44,336 nt of DNA from an uncultured Fibrobacter sp. (GCA_947165045.1 CAMUYW010000025.1:1-44336), one strand, 5' to 3'; shown: positions 34,161 to 43,934, counted from the first letter of the stretch. Made by a program: numbers and translations. The notes: generated by a model from the sequence alone, not told the origin.

Positions 34161-34682
34161 CTACTTTATCCTATCGCCGCAGAATTCTTGGCGACCGCAT
34201 TTTTGGCAGTGCGCTCCCATCCAGAGCGTATCGAATTGCTCGATGGCGGCTTCGACGATTTGCGGGTCGTTAGTGAGGATTCCCGCTTCGAAATTGCGGC
34301 GCAGGGAACTTTTCATGCCGATGCCGGCTCCTGTCAAGTTTGCAGAGCCGATGTAGGCGGTTTCCAAATCGAATATCATCATTTTGAAGTGTACTCGCGG
34401 GCACATGACGCGTTCCAAGTCTGTCGCAAGAATGCGGTAGCGGTCGAAATCTTCGCGGAAGTTCGGGCCGGGTTCTTTGGCGTGGACGAGTCGCACGCCG
34501 ACACCGCGTTTGAGGAGTGCCGCCAACTGGCCGAGCAGAGGAATCGATTCGCCGTCCTGTTTTACATAGACGTCCTTGATGTCGGCGGTTCCGATCCATA
34601 GCGTTTCGCGGACGGTCGCGATTCGCGAAATGACTTCGGTGTAATGATCTTCGTTGGCGATGTACTTGGTAAAGGTCGGCAT
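34161..34682 (-). CDS. Phospholipase D-like nuclease-type protein with one HKD motif
   Basis: The 173-residue protein has a single HKD motif, VHFKMMIFDLETAYIGSANL (HxKx4D, then GSANLTG), at about residues 97-116. One-motif members act as dimers and include nucleases such as Nuc and certain defence effectors. Before it lies the family's first half (IGTADIKDVYV, LLKRGVGVRLVHA). The C-terminal CQKCGRQEFC is a possible zinc-binding knuckle that could contact DNA. There is no signal peptide. A palindrome and TATATT box directly upstream are shared with the divergent WYL regulator. Confidence 0.85.
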   Translation of the reverse strand: MPTFTKYIANEDHYTEVISRIATVRETLWIGTADIKDVYVKQDGESIPLLGQLAALLKRGVGVRLVHAKEPGPNFREDFDRYRILATDLERVMCPRVHFKMMIFDLETAYIGSANLTGAGIGMKSSLRRNFEAGILTNDPQIVEAAIEQFDTLWMGAHCQKCGRQEFCGDRIK

Positions 34683-34689
34683 GTTTTAA

Positions 34690-34738
34690 AATATACAAAA
34701 ACAACACGACATTTATTGTCGTCTGCTTTTTATATATT
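34690..34738. promoter_or_regulatory. Symmetrical divergent promoter with central palindrome
   Basis: ACGACA-TTTAT-TGTCGT (34706-34722) is flanked on both sides, at exactly 10 nt, by TATATT: 34690-34695 on the minus strand toward the PLD-like gene and 34733-34738 on the plus strand toward the WYL gene. One bound protein could control both promoters. Confidence 0.75.
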
Positions 34739-34779
34739 GTATTGAAGAAGCATGCCTATGCGGGCATAACATTCTTTTT

Positions 34780-34823
34780 GGATCCTTCGACTTCGCGCTT
34801 TTGGCGCTTCGCTCAGGATGACA
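34780..34823 (+). repeat. GGATGAC-type repeat in the WYL gene leader
   Basis: GGATCCTTCGACTTCGCGC, TTTTGGC, GCTTCGCTCAGGATGACA. It is a full-length unit with a GCGC/GCGC hairpin, placed between the promoter and the ribosome site of the WYL gene. Confidence 0.6.
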
Positions 34824-34839
34824 CGCAAAAGGAGGCTTT

Positions 34840-35850
34840 ATGGAGAATTTGACTCGTGGCGAGCGCATGGTGCGTATTTTTGTGTTCCTGTTGGCGCACT
34901 ATAACAACCGTTATTCCGTAACAGAAATTATGCATAACATGGATATTCCCGAAGGGGAATTGCGGAACGTGCAGCGAGACATGTTGGCGCTTATCGATAT
35001 TCCCGGCGGATATATCGAACGCCATACGGAATACGGCAAAATTTATTATCAGGCAAATGTTCCAAAAGCGGACAAACTTGTTTTCCCGGAATTTAGCGAT
35101 ACGTTGTTGCACTTGGTTTTCTTGAAGCGTATTGCTAATATTTATCCGGCCTCCGCTTCGCTTGTTACTGATTTGACTGTGCAGATTAGCGGGAACCTCC
35201 CGAAGAAATCGCAGGACACGCTTTCGCAGCTTTCGTCGGCGCTGAACAATCGCATTCTTTTTATGGGTTCGGCTCCTGGAGTTGACGAGGACTCGACTAA
35301 AAACTTGTACACAATTTTGCGGGCGATTCGCGAGCACCGCAAAGTTCAAGTGCAGTACACGGACAATTGGGGGAATGTTACGGACAAGCCCCGTGTGCCG
35401 TTGATGGTTGTTGTGCATCAAGGAGACATCTACATTGGATGTGTTTCGCAGAGCCATCCGGGATCGACTTATGCTTTAAAGCTTTGCCGAATCAAATCAG
35501 CAAAACTTACGCGTGAGCAGTTTGTAGAAAATCCAAAGGATGTCGAATCTCTGCGAACCAGAATCCGTTCCGGAGCGCTTTTGCTCGGTGAACAATCTCC
35601 GAAATCCGAAGATGTATCTATTTTATTTAAAAAACAAATCTGGAATACGCTCAAGGAACGTCCTTATCACCCGTCCATGCATATAGAAGAACGCAAGAAC
35701 GATTTGCGCGTGACGATGAATGTAGAAGTGAACGACATGCTCAAGCAATGGGTGATGTTCTTTGGGAATATTGCGACGGTGGAAAAGCCGCAGAAATTGC
35801 GGAATATGATTCTTGAGACTGCGAAACAGCTAGTGCAAAAGTACGAGTGA
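34840..35850 (+). CDS. WYL-domain transcriptional regulator
   Basis: The 336-residue protein has an N-terminal winged helix-turn-helix (about 5-65: RMVRIFVFLLAHYNNRYSV, ELRNVQRDMLAL), a central WYL domain (about 150-225; RKVQVQYTDNWGN, IYIGCVSQSHPG, LKLCRIKSAKLT, with the WYL triplet replaced by IYI) and a C-terminal WCX-type domain. WYL proteins sense ligands, possibly nucleic acids, and several (BrxR, CapW) control phage-defence operons by binding palindromes. AGGAGG precedes the ATG. The palindromes at 34706, 34098 and 32366 are its likely targets, which is inference from position. Confidence 0.9.
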   Translation: MENLTRGERMVRIFVFLLAHYNNRYSVTEIMHNMDIPEGELRNVQRDMLALIDIPGGYIERHTEYGKIYYQANVPKADKLVFPEFSDTLLHLVFLKRIANIYPASASLVTDLTVQISGNLPKKSQDTLSQLSSALNNRILFMGSAPGVDEDSTKNLYTILRAIREHRKVQVQYTDNWGNVTDKPRVPLMVVVHQGDIYIGCVSQSHPGSTYALKLCRIKSAKLTREQFVENPKDVESLRTRIRSGALLLGEQSPKSEDVSILFKKQIWNTLKERPYHPSMHIEERKNDLRVTMNVEVNDMLKQWVMFFGNIATVEKPQKLRNMILETAKQLVQKYE

Positions 35851-36216
35851 AGTTCTGTACCTTCGTAAGCTTCATTCATACATTTTTGCAACGGGGTTTT
35901 AGGGGTGTCCCCTAGGCGAGGGGGTGACGGATGGTTCGACAGGCTCACCAACCTTTTTCTCTTGCAATAGCCTGCCGAAACAGGAGGCAGGGGGATTCTC
36001 CCCCCCCTTTTTTCTTATTAGAGAGGATTTTGCGCTTTTCCAAGCGTTTTCCAGACGATTTTCACGCGTTTTTCGGTCAAAAAAGGCTTGTTATTACAAA
36101 AATCAACGTCTTGTTATAGCTAACGACTATAGGAAACGCATTTTTCTTAAAAATTTTTATAATTCTCCCTATTTTCCTATTGGACTAGTAGGATTAAGTT
36201 TTTAAATTAAACCCGT
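35851..36216. other. Gap with WYL gene terminator and AT-rich stretch
   Basis: GGGGGA-TTC-TCCCCC (35990-36004) followed by CC and six T is the probable terminator of the WYL gene; CCTGCC/GGCAGG just before it offers an alternative stem. A TTCGACAGGCTC repeat remnant lies near 35934. The remainder up to 36216 is AT-rich with TATAG/CTATA near 36115 and no recognised gene; it should hold the promoter of the metY-like gene. Confidence 0.5.
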
Positions 36217-36264
36217 CAAATGAACGAGGCGCTCCGAAAAGAGAAAGCCTGGAGGATTTCCGCT

Positions 36265-36309
36265 ATGCGATGTCGAATGTGTAACCAAAGCAAAGGTGGG
36301 CGGGCCTAA
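36265..36309 (+). CDS. Putative Cys/Met leader peptide upstream of the metY-like gene
   Basis: ATG at 36265 has GGAGG 9 nt upstream and encodes 14 residues, MRCRMCNQSKGGRA, with two Cys and two Met in the first six, then TAA. The stop lies within the loop of a GGCGG/CCGCC hairpin (36299-36316). Further stems follow before the metY-like ATG at 36438: GCTCA/TGAGC near 36327, TCGCTCG/CGAGCGA around 36360-36395, and GCGCC/GGCGC at about 36408. A sulfur-amino-acid-sensing leader is a reasonable idea, but no clean terminator is visible, so control might be translational. Confidence 0.4.
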   Translation: MRCRMCNQSKGGRA

Positions 36310-36437
36310 TACCGCCAAAATTTAACGCTCAGGATTGAGCAAAACTTTTAACAATCGCGTCGCTCGACGCCAACAGTTATAAAACGATCGAGCGATTGCG
36401 ATATTTCGCGCCAAGGCGCACAAGGGATTATAATAAT

Positions 36438-37724
36438 ATGACGACTCAGAACAAGCTCCATTTCGAAACTCTTCAGCTCCACGTTGGTCAGGAACAGGCA
36501 GACCCGGCAACCGATTCCCGCGCAGTTCCTATTTACCAGACCACCTCTTACGTGTTCCACAGCGCCCAGCACGCTTCTGACCGTTTCCACTTGAAGGATG
36601 CAGGCAATATTTATGGCCGCCTCACCAACACCACGCAGGACGTTTTCGAAAAGCGCATCGCTGCTCTCGAAGGTGGTATCGCAGGCCTCGCAGTCGCTTC
36701 TGGTGCAGCAGCTCTTACTTATGCCATCACGGCTCTCGCTCGCAAGGGTGACCACGTGGTTGCACAGCGCTCCATCTACGGCGGCACCTACAACCTCTTG
36801 GAACATACGCTTTCCAAGTTCGGCATTGAAACGACTTTCGTCGACATCCACAACTTGAAGGAAGTCGAAGGCGCTATCAAGGACAACACGAAGCTCGTCT
36901 TTATCGAAACGCTCGGCAACCCGAACTCCGACATCCCGGATATCGAGGCCATCTCCGAACTCGCTCACAAGAACAAGATTCCGGTCGTGATCGACAACAC
37001 CTTCGGTACTCCGTACTTGATTCGTCCGCTCGAACATGGTGCCGACATCGTCGTGCATTCTGCAACGAAGTTCATCGGCGGTCACGGTACGACTCTCGGC
37101 GGCGTGATTGTTGACGGTGGCAAGTTTGATTGGGCTGCATCTGGCAAGTTCCCGCAGTTCACCGAAGTGAACCCGAGCTACGGCGTGCCTTTCACGGCAG
37201 CAGCTGGCGCAGCAGCTTACATCGTTTACATCCGCGCTATTCTTCTCCGTGACGAAGGTGCAGCAATTTCTCCGTTCAATGCATTCCTCCTCTTGCAGGG
37301 CACTGAAACGCTTTCGCTCCGCCTCGACCGCCATGTGGAAAATACCAAGAAGGTTCTCGAATTCCTCTCGAAGCACCCGAAGGTCGCTAAGGTCAACCAC
37401 CCGAGCTTTGCAGATCATCCGCAGCACGCTCTCTACCAGAAGTACTTCCCGAACGGTGCCGGTTCCATCTTCACGTTCGATGTGAAGGGTGGCCAGGCAG
37501 AAGCCTTCAAGTTCATCGATAGCCTCAAGATTTTCAGCCTGCTCGCAAACGTTGCCGACGTGAAGAGCCTCGTGGTTCATCCGTACACGACGACCCACTC
37601 CGAACTCACTCCGGCCGAACTTGCCGAAGCTGGTATCTCTCCTGCAACGATCCGTCTCTCTATCGGTACGGAACACTACGAAGATATCATCAACGATCTC
37701 AAGCAGGCTTTGGACGCAATTTAA
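36438..37724 (+). CDS. metY: O-acetylhomoserine aminocarboxypropyltransferase (MetY-like)
   Basis: The 428-residue PLP enzyme of the Cys/Met metabolism family makes homocysteine from O-acetylhomoserine and sulfide. It starts with THETLQ-like sequence ([16 protein letters not shown]), has [19 protein letters not shown], and the PLP lysine in [11 protein letters not shown] (about residue 205). Length over 420 with the insert after the lysine is typical of MetY rather than MetB. The ATG at 36438 has AAGGGA upstream; an upstream in-frame start would add an unrelated Arg-rich piece. It is next to cysK, in line with sulfide assimilation. Confidence 0.93.
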   Translation: MTTQNKLHFETLQLHVGQEQADPATDSRAVPIYQTTSYVFHSAQHASDRFHLKDAGNIYGRLTNTTQDVFEKRIAALEGGIAGLAVASGAAALTYAITALARKGDHVVAQRSIYGGTYNLLEHTLSKFGIETTFVDIHNLKEVEGAIKDNTKLVFIETLGNPNSDIPDIEAISELAHKNKIPVVIDNTFGTPYLIRPLEHGADIVVHSATKFIGGHGTTLGGVIVDGGKFDWAASGKFPQFTEVNPSYGVPFTAAAGAAAYIVYIRAILLRDEGAAISPFNAFLLLQGTETLSLRLDRHVENTKKVLEFLSKHPKVAKVNHPSFADHPQHALYQKYFPNGAGSIFTFDVKGGQAEAFKFIDSLKIFSLLANVADVKSLVVHPYTTTHSELTPAELAEAGISPATIRLSIGTEHYEDIINDLKQALDAI

Positions 37725-37730
37725 TCAAGT

Positions 37731-37865
37731 AAACAGTAGGTAGTGGTTAGTAAACAGGATTGCAGTCATCCTCGCTTCGCGAGGAACCATACTTTTCTCG
37801 ATAACTGTATGGATTATCCTTCGGAGAATGACAATCCCTAACCACCAACCACTAGCCACTAAGCA
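37731..37865. repeat. Intergenic repeat block between metY and cysK
   Basis: The left end AGTAGGTAGTGGTTAGTA is inverted at the right end as AACCACCAACCACTAGCCAC. Inside lie CCTCGCTTCGCGAGG (hairpin), TTTCTCGATAACTG and ATCCTTCGGAGAATGAC, members of the GGATGAC family. No gene; it may act as a processing or termination site. Confidence 0.5.
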
Positions 37866-37889
37866 CTTTTCAAAAAAAAGGATTCTACC

Positions 37890-38822
37890 ATGTCAAAAAT
37901 TTACGCATCTGCTGACCAACTTATCGGCCACACCCCCCTTCTCGAACTCTCCAACATCGAAAAGGAAAATGAACTTCAGGCAAAGATCATTGCCAAGCTC
38001 GAATATTTTAACCCGGCTGGATCTGTCAAGGATCGTATCGCAAAGGCGATGATTGACGATGCCGAAGCTTCAGGCAAGCTTAAGCCGGGTTCCGTGATTA
38101 TCGAACCGACTTCTGGTAACACTGGTATCGGTCTCGCTTCCGTCGCAGCTGCTCGCGGCTACCGTATCATCATCGTGATGCCGGAAACCATGAGTATCGA
38201 ACGTCGCCAGCTCATGAAGGCTTACGGTGCAGAACTTGTTCTCACCGAAGGTGCCAAGGGCATGAAGGGCGCTATCGCTCGTGCAACGGAACTTTCACAA
38301 GAAATTCCGAATAGCTTTATCCCCGGCCAGTTCGTGAACCCGGCAAACCCAGCTGCTCACAAGGCTACGACCGGTCCGGAAATTTGGGAAGATACGGATG
38401 GTAATGTCGATATCTTTGTCGCAGGCGTTGGCACTGGTGGAACTGTTACGGGTGTTGGTGAATTTCTCAAGTCCAAGAATCCGAATGTGAAAGTTGTTGC
38501 AGTTGAACCGGAATCTTCTCCGGTGCTTTCCAAGGGCACGGCTGGTCCGCACAAGATCCAGGGTATTGGCGCAGGCTTTATCCCGGATACCTTGAACACC
38601 TCCGTCTATGACGAAGTGCTCCCAGTCAAGAACGAAGACGCATTTGCCGCAGGCAAGGCAATCGCCAAGGCAGAAGGCATCCTCGTCGGTATCTCTTCTG
38701 GTGCAGCCCTCCACGCCGCAATCGAACTTGCAAAGCGTCCGGAAAACAAGGGCAAGACCATCGTCGCACTCCTCCCGGATAGCGGCGACCGTTACCTCTC
38801 CACTCCGCTCTTCGCTGACTAA
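37890..38822 (+). CDS. cysK: Cysteine synthase A (O-acetylserine sulfhydrylase)
   Basis: The 310-residue PLP enzyme forms cysteine from O-acetylserine and sulfide. The PLP lysine is in [11 protein letters not shown] (about residue 46), the substrate loop is [10 protein letters not shown], and the phosphate-binding loop is [23 protein letters not shown] and the C-terminal [10 protein letters not shown] are characteristic of CysK. AAAGGA precedes the ATG. It follows the metY-like gene and forms a small sulfur-assimilation group. A strong terminator follows at 38910. Confidence 0.96.
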   Translation: MSKIYASADQLIGHTPLLELSNIEKENELQAKIIAKLEYFNPAGSVKDRIAKAMIDDAEASGKLKPGSVIIEPTSGNTGIGLASVAAARGYRIIIVMPETMSIERRQLMKAYGAELVLTEGAKGMKGAIARATELSQEIPNSFIPGQFVNPANPAAHKATTGPEIWEDTDGNVDIFVAGVGTGGTVTGVGEFLKSKNPNVKVVAVEPESSPVLSKGTAGPHKIQGIGAGFIPDTLNTSVYDEVLPVKNEDAFAAGKAIAKAEGILVGISSGAALHAAIELAKRPENKGKTIVALLPDSGDRYLSTPLFAD

Positions 38823-38849
38823 TTGAGTTTGAATCGGTATGTACTTCGC

Positions 38850-38955
38850 GGTTCCATTCGCCTCGCAGTAGAAACCGAAAATATCCTTAAGATGACATAT
38901 CATTGAGTGAAAACGCTAGAAGGTTCCATTCGCCTATCTAGCGTTTTGTTTTTTT
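38850..38955 (+). terminator. Terminator of cysK with a 14-bp direct repeat
   Basis: AAAACGCTAGA (38910-38920) pairs with TCTAGCGTTTT (38937-38947), followed by GTTTTTTTTT. The loop contains GGTTCCATTCGCCT (38922-38935), which is also present at 38850-38863. Confidence 0.88.
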
Positions 38956-38960
38956 TGCGC

Positions 38961-38989
38961 GTCATCCTGAACGCAGTGAAGGATCCAGT
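38961..38989 (-). repeat. GGATGAC-type repeat unit (inverted orientation)
   Basis: GTCATCCTGAACGCAGTGAA followed by GGATCCAGT. It is the reverse complement of the usual unit, immediately upstream of mnmA. Confidence 0.6.
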
Positions 38990-39013
38990 TACATAATTGA
39001 CAAAGGCTTACAA

Positions 39014-40114
39014 ATGTCACAGAAAAAGCGTGTTGCCGTTGGATTATCGGGCGGAGTCGATTCCGCCCTTTCGGCGTATTTATTGAAGAAGCAAGGGTAC
39101 GATGTAGTCGGCATGACGATGGCGACTTGGGACGGTTCCGTGAACATGCCCGCCGTCGAAGGACGCGAAGGGTGCTACGGTCCAAGCGAAGACAAGAACA
39201 TCGAAGAAGCAAAGCTTGTCGCGGAACGCCTTGGGATTCCGCATTACGTTGTTCCGGTCGCCGAAGAGTACAAGCACCGAGTTCTCGATTATTTCCGTGC
39301 GGAATACCGTGCCGGGCGAACGCCGAATCCGTGCGTGCGATGCAATCAGAATATCAAGTTCGGAGCACTGTTGCATGCGGCCCGCAAGATGGGAATCGAG
39401 TTCGACTATTTTGCGACAGGGCATTACGCACGCCTCGACTTTATCAATCCGGATGTTCCTTTCTTGTACGAAGCGTTTGACGAGCACAAAGACCAAACGT
39501 ATTTTCTTTCGCGACTCACGGCAGAGCAACTTTCGACGGTGATTTTCCCGCTAGGCGGAATGCAGAAAGCCGAAGTGAAAGCGCTCGCCAAGGAAATCGG
39601 CTGGGATGATTTTGCCACGAAACGCGAAAGCCAAGACTTTATTGAATGCGGCGATTATTCTGTGCTGTTCGACGAAAGCGACAATGTGCCCGGAGATTTT
39701 GTCGATGTGAACGGCAAGGTGCTCGGGCAGCACAAGGGAATCGTGCATTACACTATCGGGCAGCGCAAGGGACTCAACATCGGCGGGCAAGCGGAACCGC
39801 TTTATGTCGTGGCGATTGACGCACACAAGAATCAGGTAGTTCTTGGTCCGCGAAGTGCCTTGAGCTGCGAAGAAGTTTCCGCCGTCGATTTGAACTTGAT
39901 GGTTTCGGAATCGTCGCCATTATTGAAGGAACCGCTCACGGCCCACATCCGCCTCGGGCATAAAGGCGCTACGGCGAGAATTACGGAACTCGATACCGCC
40001 GCCGGCAAGATCCGCGTACGATTTGACGAACCGCAATTTGCATCGGCACCGGGCCAAGTGCTCGTGCTATATGCGAAAAACGGAGTCGTCGCCAGCGCGA
40101 TAATCGATAAGTAA
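39014..40114 (+). CDS. mnmA: tRNA-specific 2-thiouridylase MnmA
   Basis: The 366-residue enzyme thiolates U34 of tRNAs for Lys, Glu and Gln. The ATP-binding PP-loop is GLSGGVDSAL (about 10-19). The first active Cys is in TPNPCVRCN. The usual second Cys motif (SQDICFIP) reads SQDFIECGDY here, with the Cys two places later. YTIGQRKGLNIGG and the C-terminal beta-barrel are present. Length is standard. The sulfur donor comes from cysteine desulfurase, so the gene fits its sulfur-metabolism neighbourhood. A strong terminator follows. Confidence 0.95.
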   Translation: MSQKKRVAVGLSGGVDSALSAYLLKKQGYDVVGMTMATWDGSVNMPAVEGREGCYGPSEDKNIEEAKLVAERLGIPHYVVPVAEEYKHRVLDYFRAEYRAGRTPNPCVRCNQNIKFGALLHAARKMGIEFDYFATGHYARLDFINPDVPFLYEAFDEHKDQTYFLSRLTAEQLSTVIFPLGGMQKAEVKALAKEIGWDDFATKRESQDFIECGDYSVLFDESDNVPGDFVDVNGKVLGQHKGIVHYTIGQRKGLNIGGQAEPLYVVAIDAHKNQVVLGPRSALSCEEVSAVDLNLMVSESSPLLKEPLTAHIRLGHKGATARITELDTAAGKIRVRFDEPQFASAPGQVLVLYAKNGVVASAIIDK

Positions 40115-40120
40115 AAGCAC

Positions 40121-40152
40121 AAAGTCAAGGCCAAAAAGCCTTGACTTTTTTA
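40121..40152 (+). terminator. Terminator of mnmA
   Basis: A perfect 11-bp stem, AAAGTCAAGGC / GCCTTGACTTT, loop CAAAAA, followed by T residues. Confidence 0.92.
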
Positions 40153-40407
40153 TTCTAAGACATTCCTCTCGGACGGTCAATAGAATGTTCATTCGCATTT
40201 TTGCAGAATGTCGCCTGTCGTTTGCGTATTTGTCGCAATTCCATGCAAACAGTTGTTGGCTAAATAAACGGCCAGCAATCCGACCCATTGATTTTCATTT
40301 TCGGCTTTTATATATTTCCATACGGATCCACAGAGGATGCCATCCGGCCTAGCCGGGCGTTATTATATCGATTGGCTATATTCTAACAATCAACAAATAG
40401 GAAACTC
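40153..40407. other. Non-coding gap upstream of the broken antitoxin gene
   Basis: No gene is seen. Hairpins GGATGCCATCC and CCGGCCTAGCCGGG lie at 40336-40367. A TATATT box near 40376 followed by AATAGGAAACTC before ATG 40408 gives a plausible promoter and ribosome site for the antitoxin remnant. Confidence 0.4.
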
Positions 40408-40440
40408 ATGGCAAGACCCATCAGAGAAACCCCTATGTTG

Positions 40441-40519
40441 ACGCCCTTGGCGTCCGCCTATTTGCTCGATCATAAAATTATGCAAGCATAATTTTGCGAC
40501 ACTCGCTTACAGGCTATTG
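40441..40519. mobile_element. 79-bp palindromic insertion (MITE- or REP-like)
   Basis: The insertion splits the antitoxin codons. Core hairpin AAATTATGC/GCATAATTT lies at about 40475-40494; outer parts (GCCTATTTGC and GCTTACAGGC) are imperfectly inverted. Flanks show TTG before and TTG at its end, a possible 3-bp target duplication. Confidence 0.5.
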
Positions 40520-40686
40520 TTCGGCGAGGATGCTCGTCGGTTTATCGCCCGTATGCAGGAGAGGCACCCCGAAACTCCAGAAGCTCGTGCCCGCCGCTTA
40601 CGGAACTATGAAATTTTCCAAAAAGCATTTGAAGAAGGCATGCGTGAAAAACGCGCCCGCGAAGCAGCAAACGGAGGTGTGGACCC

Positions 40687-42464
<1,778 letters not shown>

Positions 42465-43337
42465 ATGGCAGTAGATCAAGAAACAGTTTTTAGAGAGCAC
42501 CCTTGTTTTGGCGCGTGTAAAAACAAAAGAGGGCGCATTCACCTACCCGTTGCTCCGGGTTGCAACATTGAATGCCGTTTTTGCGACCGCCGCATCAATG
42601 AAGATGCGCAAATTCCGGGAAACACAAGTAAAGTAATCAAACCAGAAGAAGCATGCGGTTACATTCGCAAGGCTCTTGAATACGTTCCAGAACTTACCAC
42701 AGTGGGTATTGCAGGCCCAGGCGACACGCTCGCAACGCCTTTTGCACTAGACACTTTCCGTCTAGTCAAAAAGGAATTTCCGAATCTTCTGCGTTGCATG
42801 AGCACGAACGGACTTTTGCTGAACGACAAGGCAGACGAAGTCATTGATGTGGGCATCGACACGCTTACAGTAACGGTAAACGCCGTTGATCCAGAAATCG
42901 AAGCGATGATCAATGCTAGAATTTTTTACCACGGCAAAACCTACACAGGTGTCGAAGCCGCTGAAATCTTGATTCACAACCAGATTGAAGGCATCCGCAA
43001 GGTTGCAAAAAGCGGAACGCTTGTCAAGGTGAATACGGTTCTTTGTCCAGGCATCAACGACCAACACATCGAAGATGTTGCCGCTACAGTACGCGACGCA
43101 GGAGCAATCATATACAACATTATTCCGCTGATTCCGCAGAACGGATTCAAGGACATTCCCGCCCCGACTCCCAAAGGTCTCGCTATTGCACAAGAACAGG
43201 CTGGAGTATTCATCAACGTATTCAAGCATTGCGCCCATTGCCGTGCCGATGCTGTTGGCGTTCCCGGCGTTTACGATGTCGGAGCACAAATCTACATGGA
43301 CCGCATTCGCGTAAAGGAGACATTCTCTCATGGCTAA
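42465..43337 (+). CDS. nifB: Nitrogenase cofactor biosynthesis radical SAM protein NifB
   Basis: The 290-residue protein builds NifB-co, the 8Fe-9S-C precursor of FeMo-co. It starts with HPCFGACKNKRGRIHLPVAP, then the radical SAM motif CNIECRFC, and further NifB signatures VGIAGPGDTLATP, VNTVLCPGIND, NIIPLIPQ and the C-terminal HCAHCRADAVG (CxxC). It is the short type lacking a fused NifX domain; the NifX-like partner is encoded by the next gene, overlapping by 8 bp. The split arrangement resembles that of archaea and many anaerobes. Confidence 0.95.
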   Translation: MAVDQETVFREHPCFGACKNKRGRIHLPVAPGCNIECRFCDRRINEDAQIPGNTSKVIKPEEACGYIRKALEYVPELTTVGIAGPGDTLATPFALDTFRLVKKEFPNLLRCMSTNGLLLNDKADEVIDVGIDTLTVTVNAVDPEIEAMINARIFYHGKTYTGVEAAEILIHNQIEGIRKVAKSGTLVKVNTVLCPGINDQHIEDVAATVRDAGAIIYNIIPLIPQNGFKDIPAPTPKGLAIAQEQAGVFINVFKHCAHCRADAVGVPGVYDVGAQIYMDRIRVKETFSHG

Positions 43338-43737
43338 ATACAAAGTAGCAGTCGCCACAAATGATGGCATTAATGTCAATGTCCACTTTGGACATGCCGC
43401 AGTATTCGATGTATATGAAGTCGATGATGTGAGCGGTCATTACGAAAAAATTGAATTGCGCCAAAAGCCGGAACATTGCGACGGTTCTTGCGGAGATGGT
43501 AATTGCGGGTCACGCAATCCAGAAGGCTCTTCGATGTACTCGGCAGCAAAGAATGTATCTGACCTAGAATATGTTCTTTGCTCACAAATCGGTCCGCATG
43601 CCATTCAAGCACTGGCTCGTTTTGGCGTGCGCGCATTCGATATCGCGCTCCCTATTGACGAAGCAATTGCCAAGATTAACTTATATAGAAGCAAAATCGC
43701 ACAGCGAGCTTCAAGGCTCAAGGGCGACACAATATAA
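43330..43737 (+). CDS. NifX-like dinitrogenase iron-molybdenum cofactor-binding protein
   Basis: The 135-residue protein belongs to the NifX/NafY/NifB-C-terminal family (Nitro_FeMo-Co), which carries NifB-co or FeMo-co. YKVAVATNDGINVNVHFGHAAVFDVYEV and the late IGPHAIQALARFGVRAFDI match. A Cys-rich insert (HCDGSCGDGNCGS, about 48-60) is unusual and might bind a cluster. Its ATGGCTAA overlaps the nifB stop, and AAGGAG lies in the nifB end, so translation is coupled. It probably receives the cofactor precursor from NifB. Confidence 0.88.
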   Translation: MAKYKVAVATNDGINVNVHFGHAAVFDVYEVDDVSGHYEKIELRQKPEHCDGSCGDGNCGSRNPEGSSMYSAAKNVSDLEYVLCSQIGPHAIQALARFGVRAFDIALPIDEAIAKINLYRSKIAQRASRLKGDTI

Positions 43738-43816
43738 AGTCGTATAACTAGTTATAAAATTTCAATATAGGTCAAACAGAAATTTTTACTTTCGGGAAAA
43801 AATTTTCAAAAACCTC

Positions 43817-43846
43817 TTGACGCGAAAAAAGAAGTGATACTATATT
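43817..43846 (+). promoter_or_regulatory. Promoter of the cysteine leader and the PLP enzyme gene
   Basis: TTGACG (43817-43822), an 18-nt spacer and TATATT (43841-43846) form a good sigma-70-type promoter. The expected start is near 43853, about 27 nt before the leader ATG. Confidence 0.7.
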
Positions 43847-43879
43847 TAAACCTACAAAATTAATAGGATTACAAAAAAA

Positions 43880-43934
43880 ATGTTCCAATCTTTCAAAACC
43901 ATCTGTTGTTCCGTTTGTTGTTTTAGACGATGTT

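Noticed and set aside
34082..34738. Palindromes upstream of the island genes as simple terminators
   Set aside because: The arms are only 6 bp in two of the three copies, no U tract follows in the right sense, and the fixed 10-nt distance to TATATT points to a protein site.
36217..36437. Known SAM riboswitch upstream of the metY-like gene
   Set aside because: None of the conserved segments of the SAM-I family (for example the GAGGGA and GGCAACC parts) is present, nor did I recognise SAM-II. The leader ORF and hairpins are reported instead without a class.
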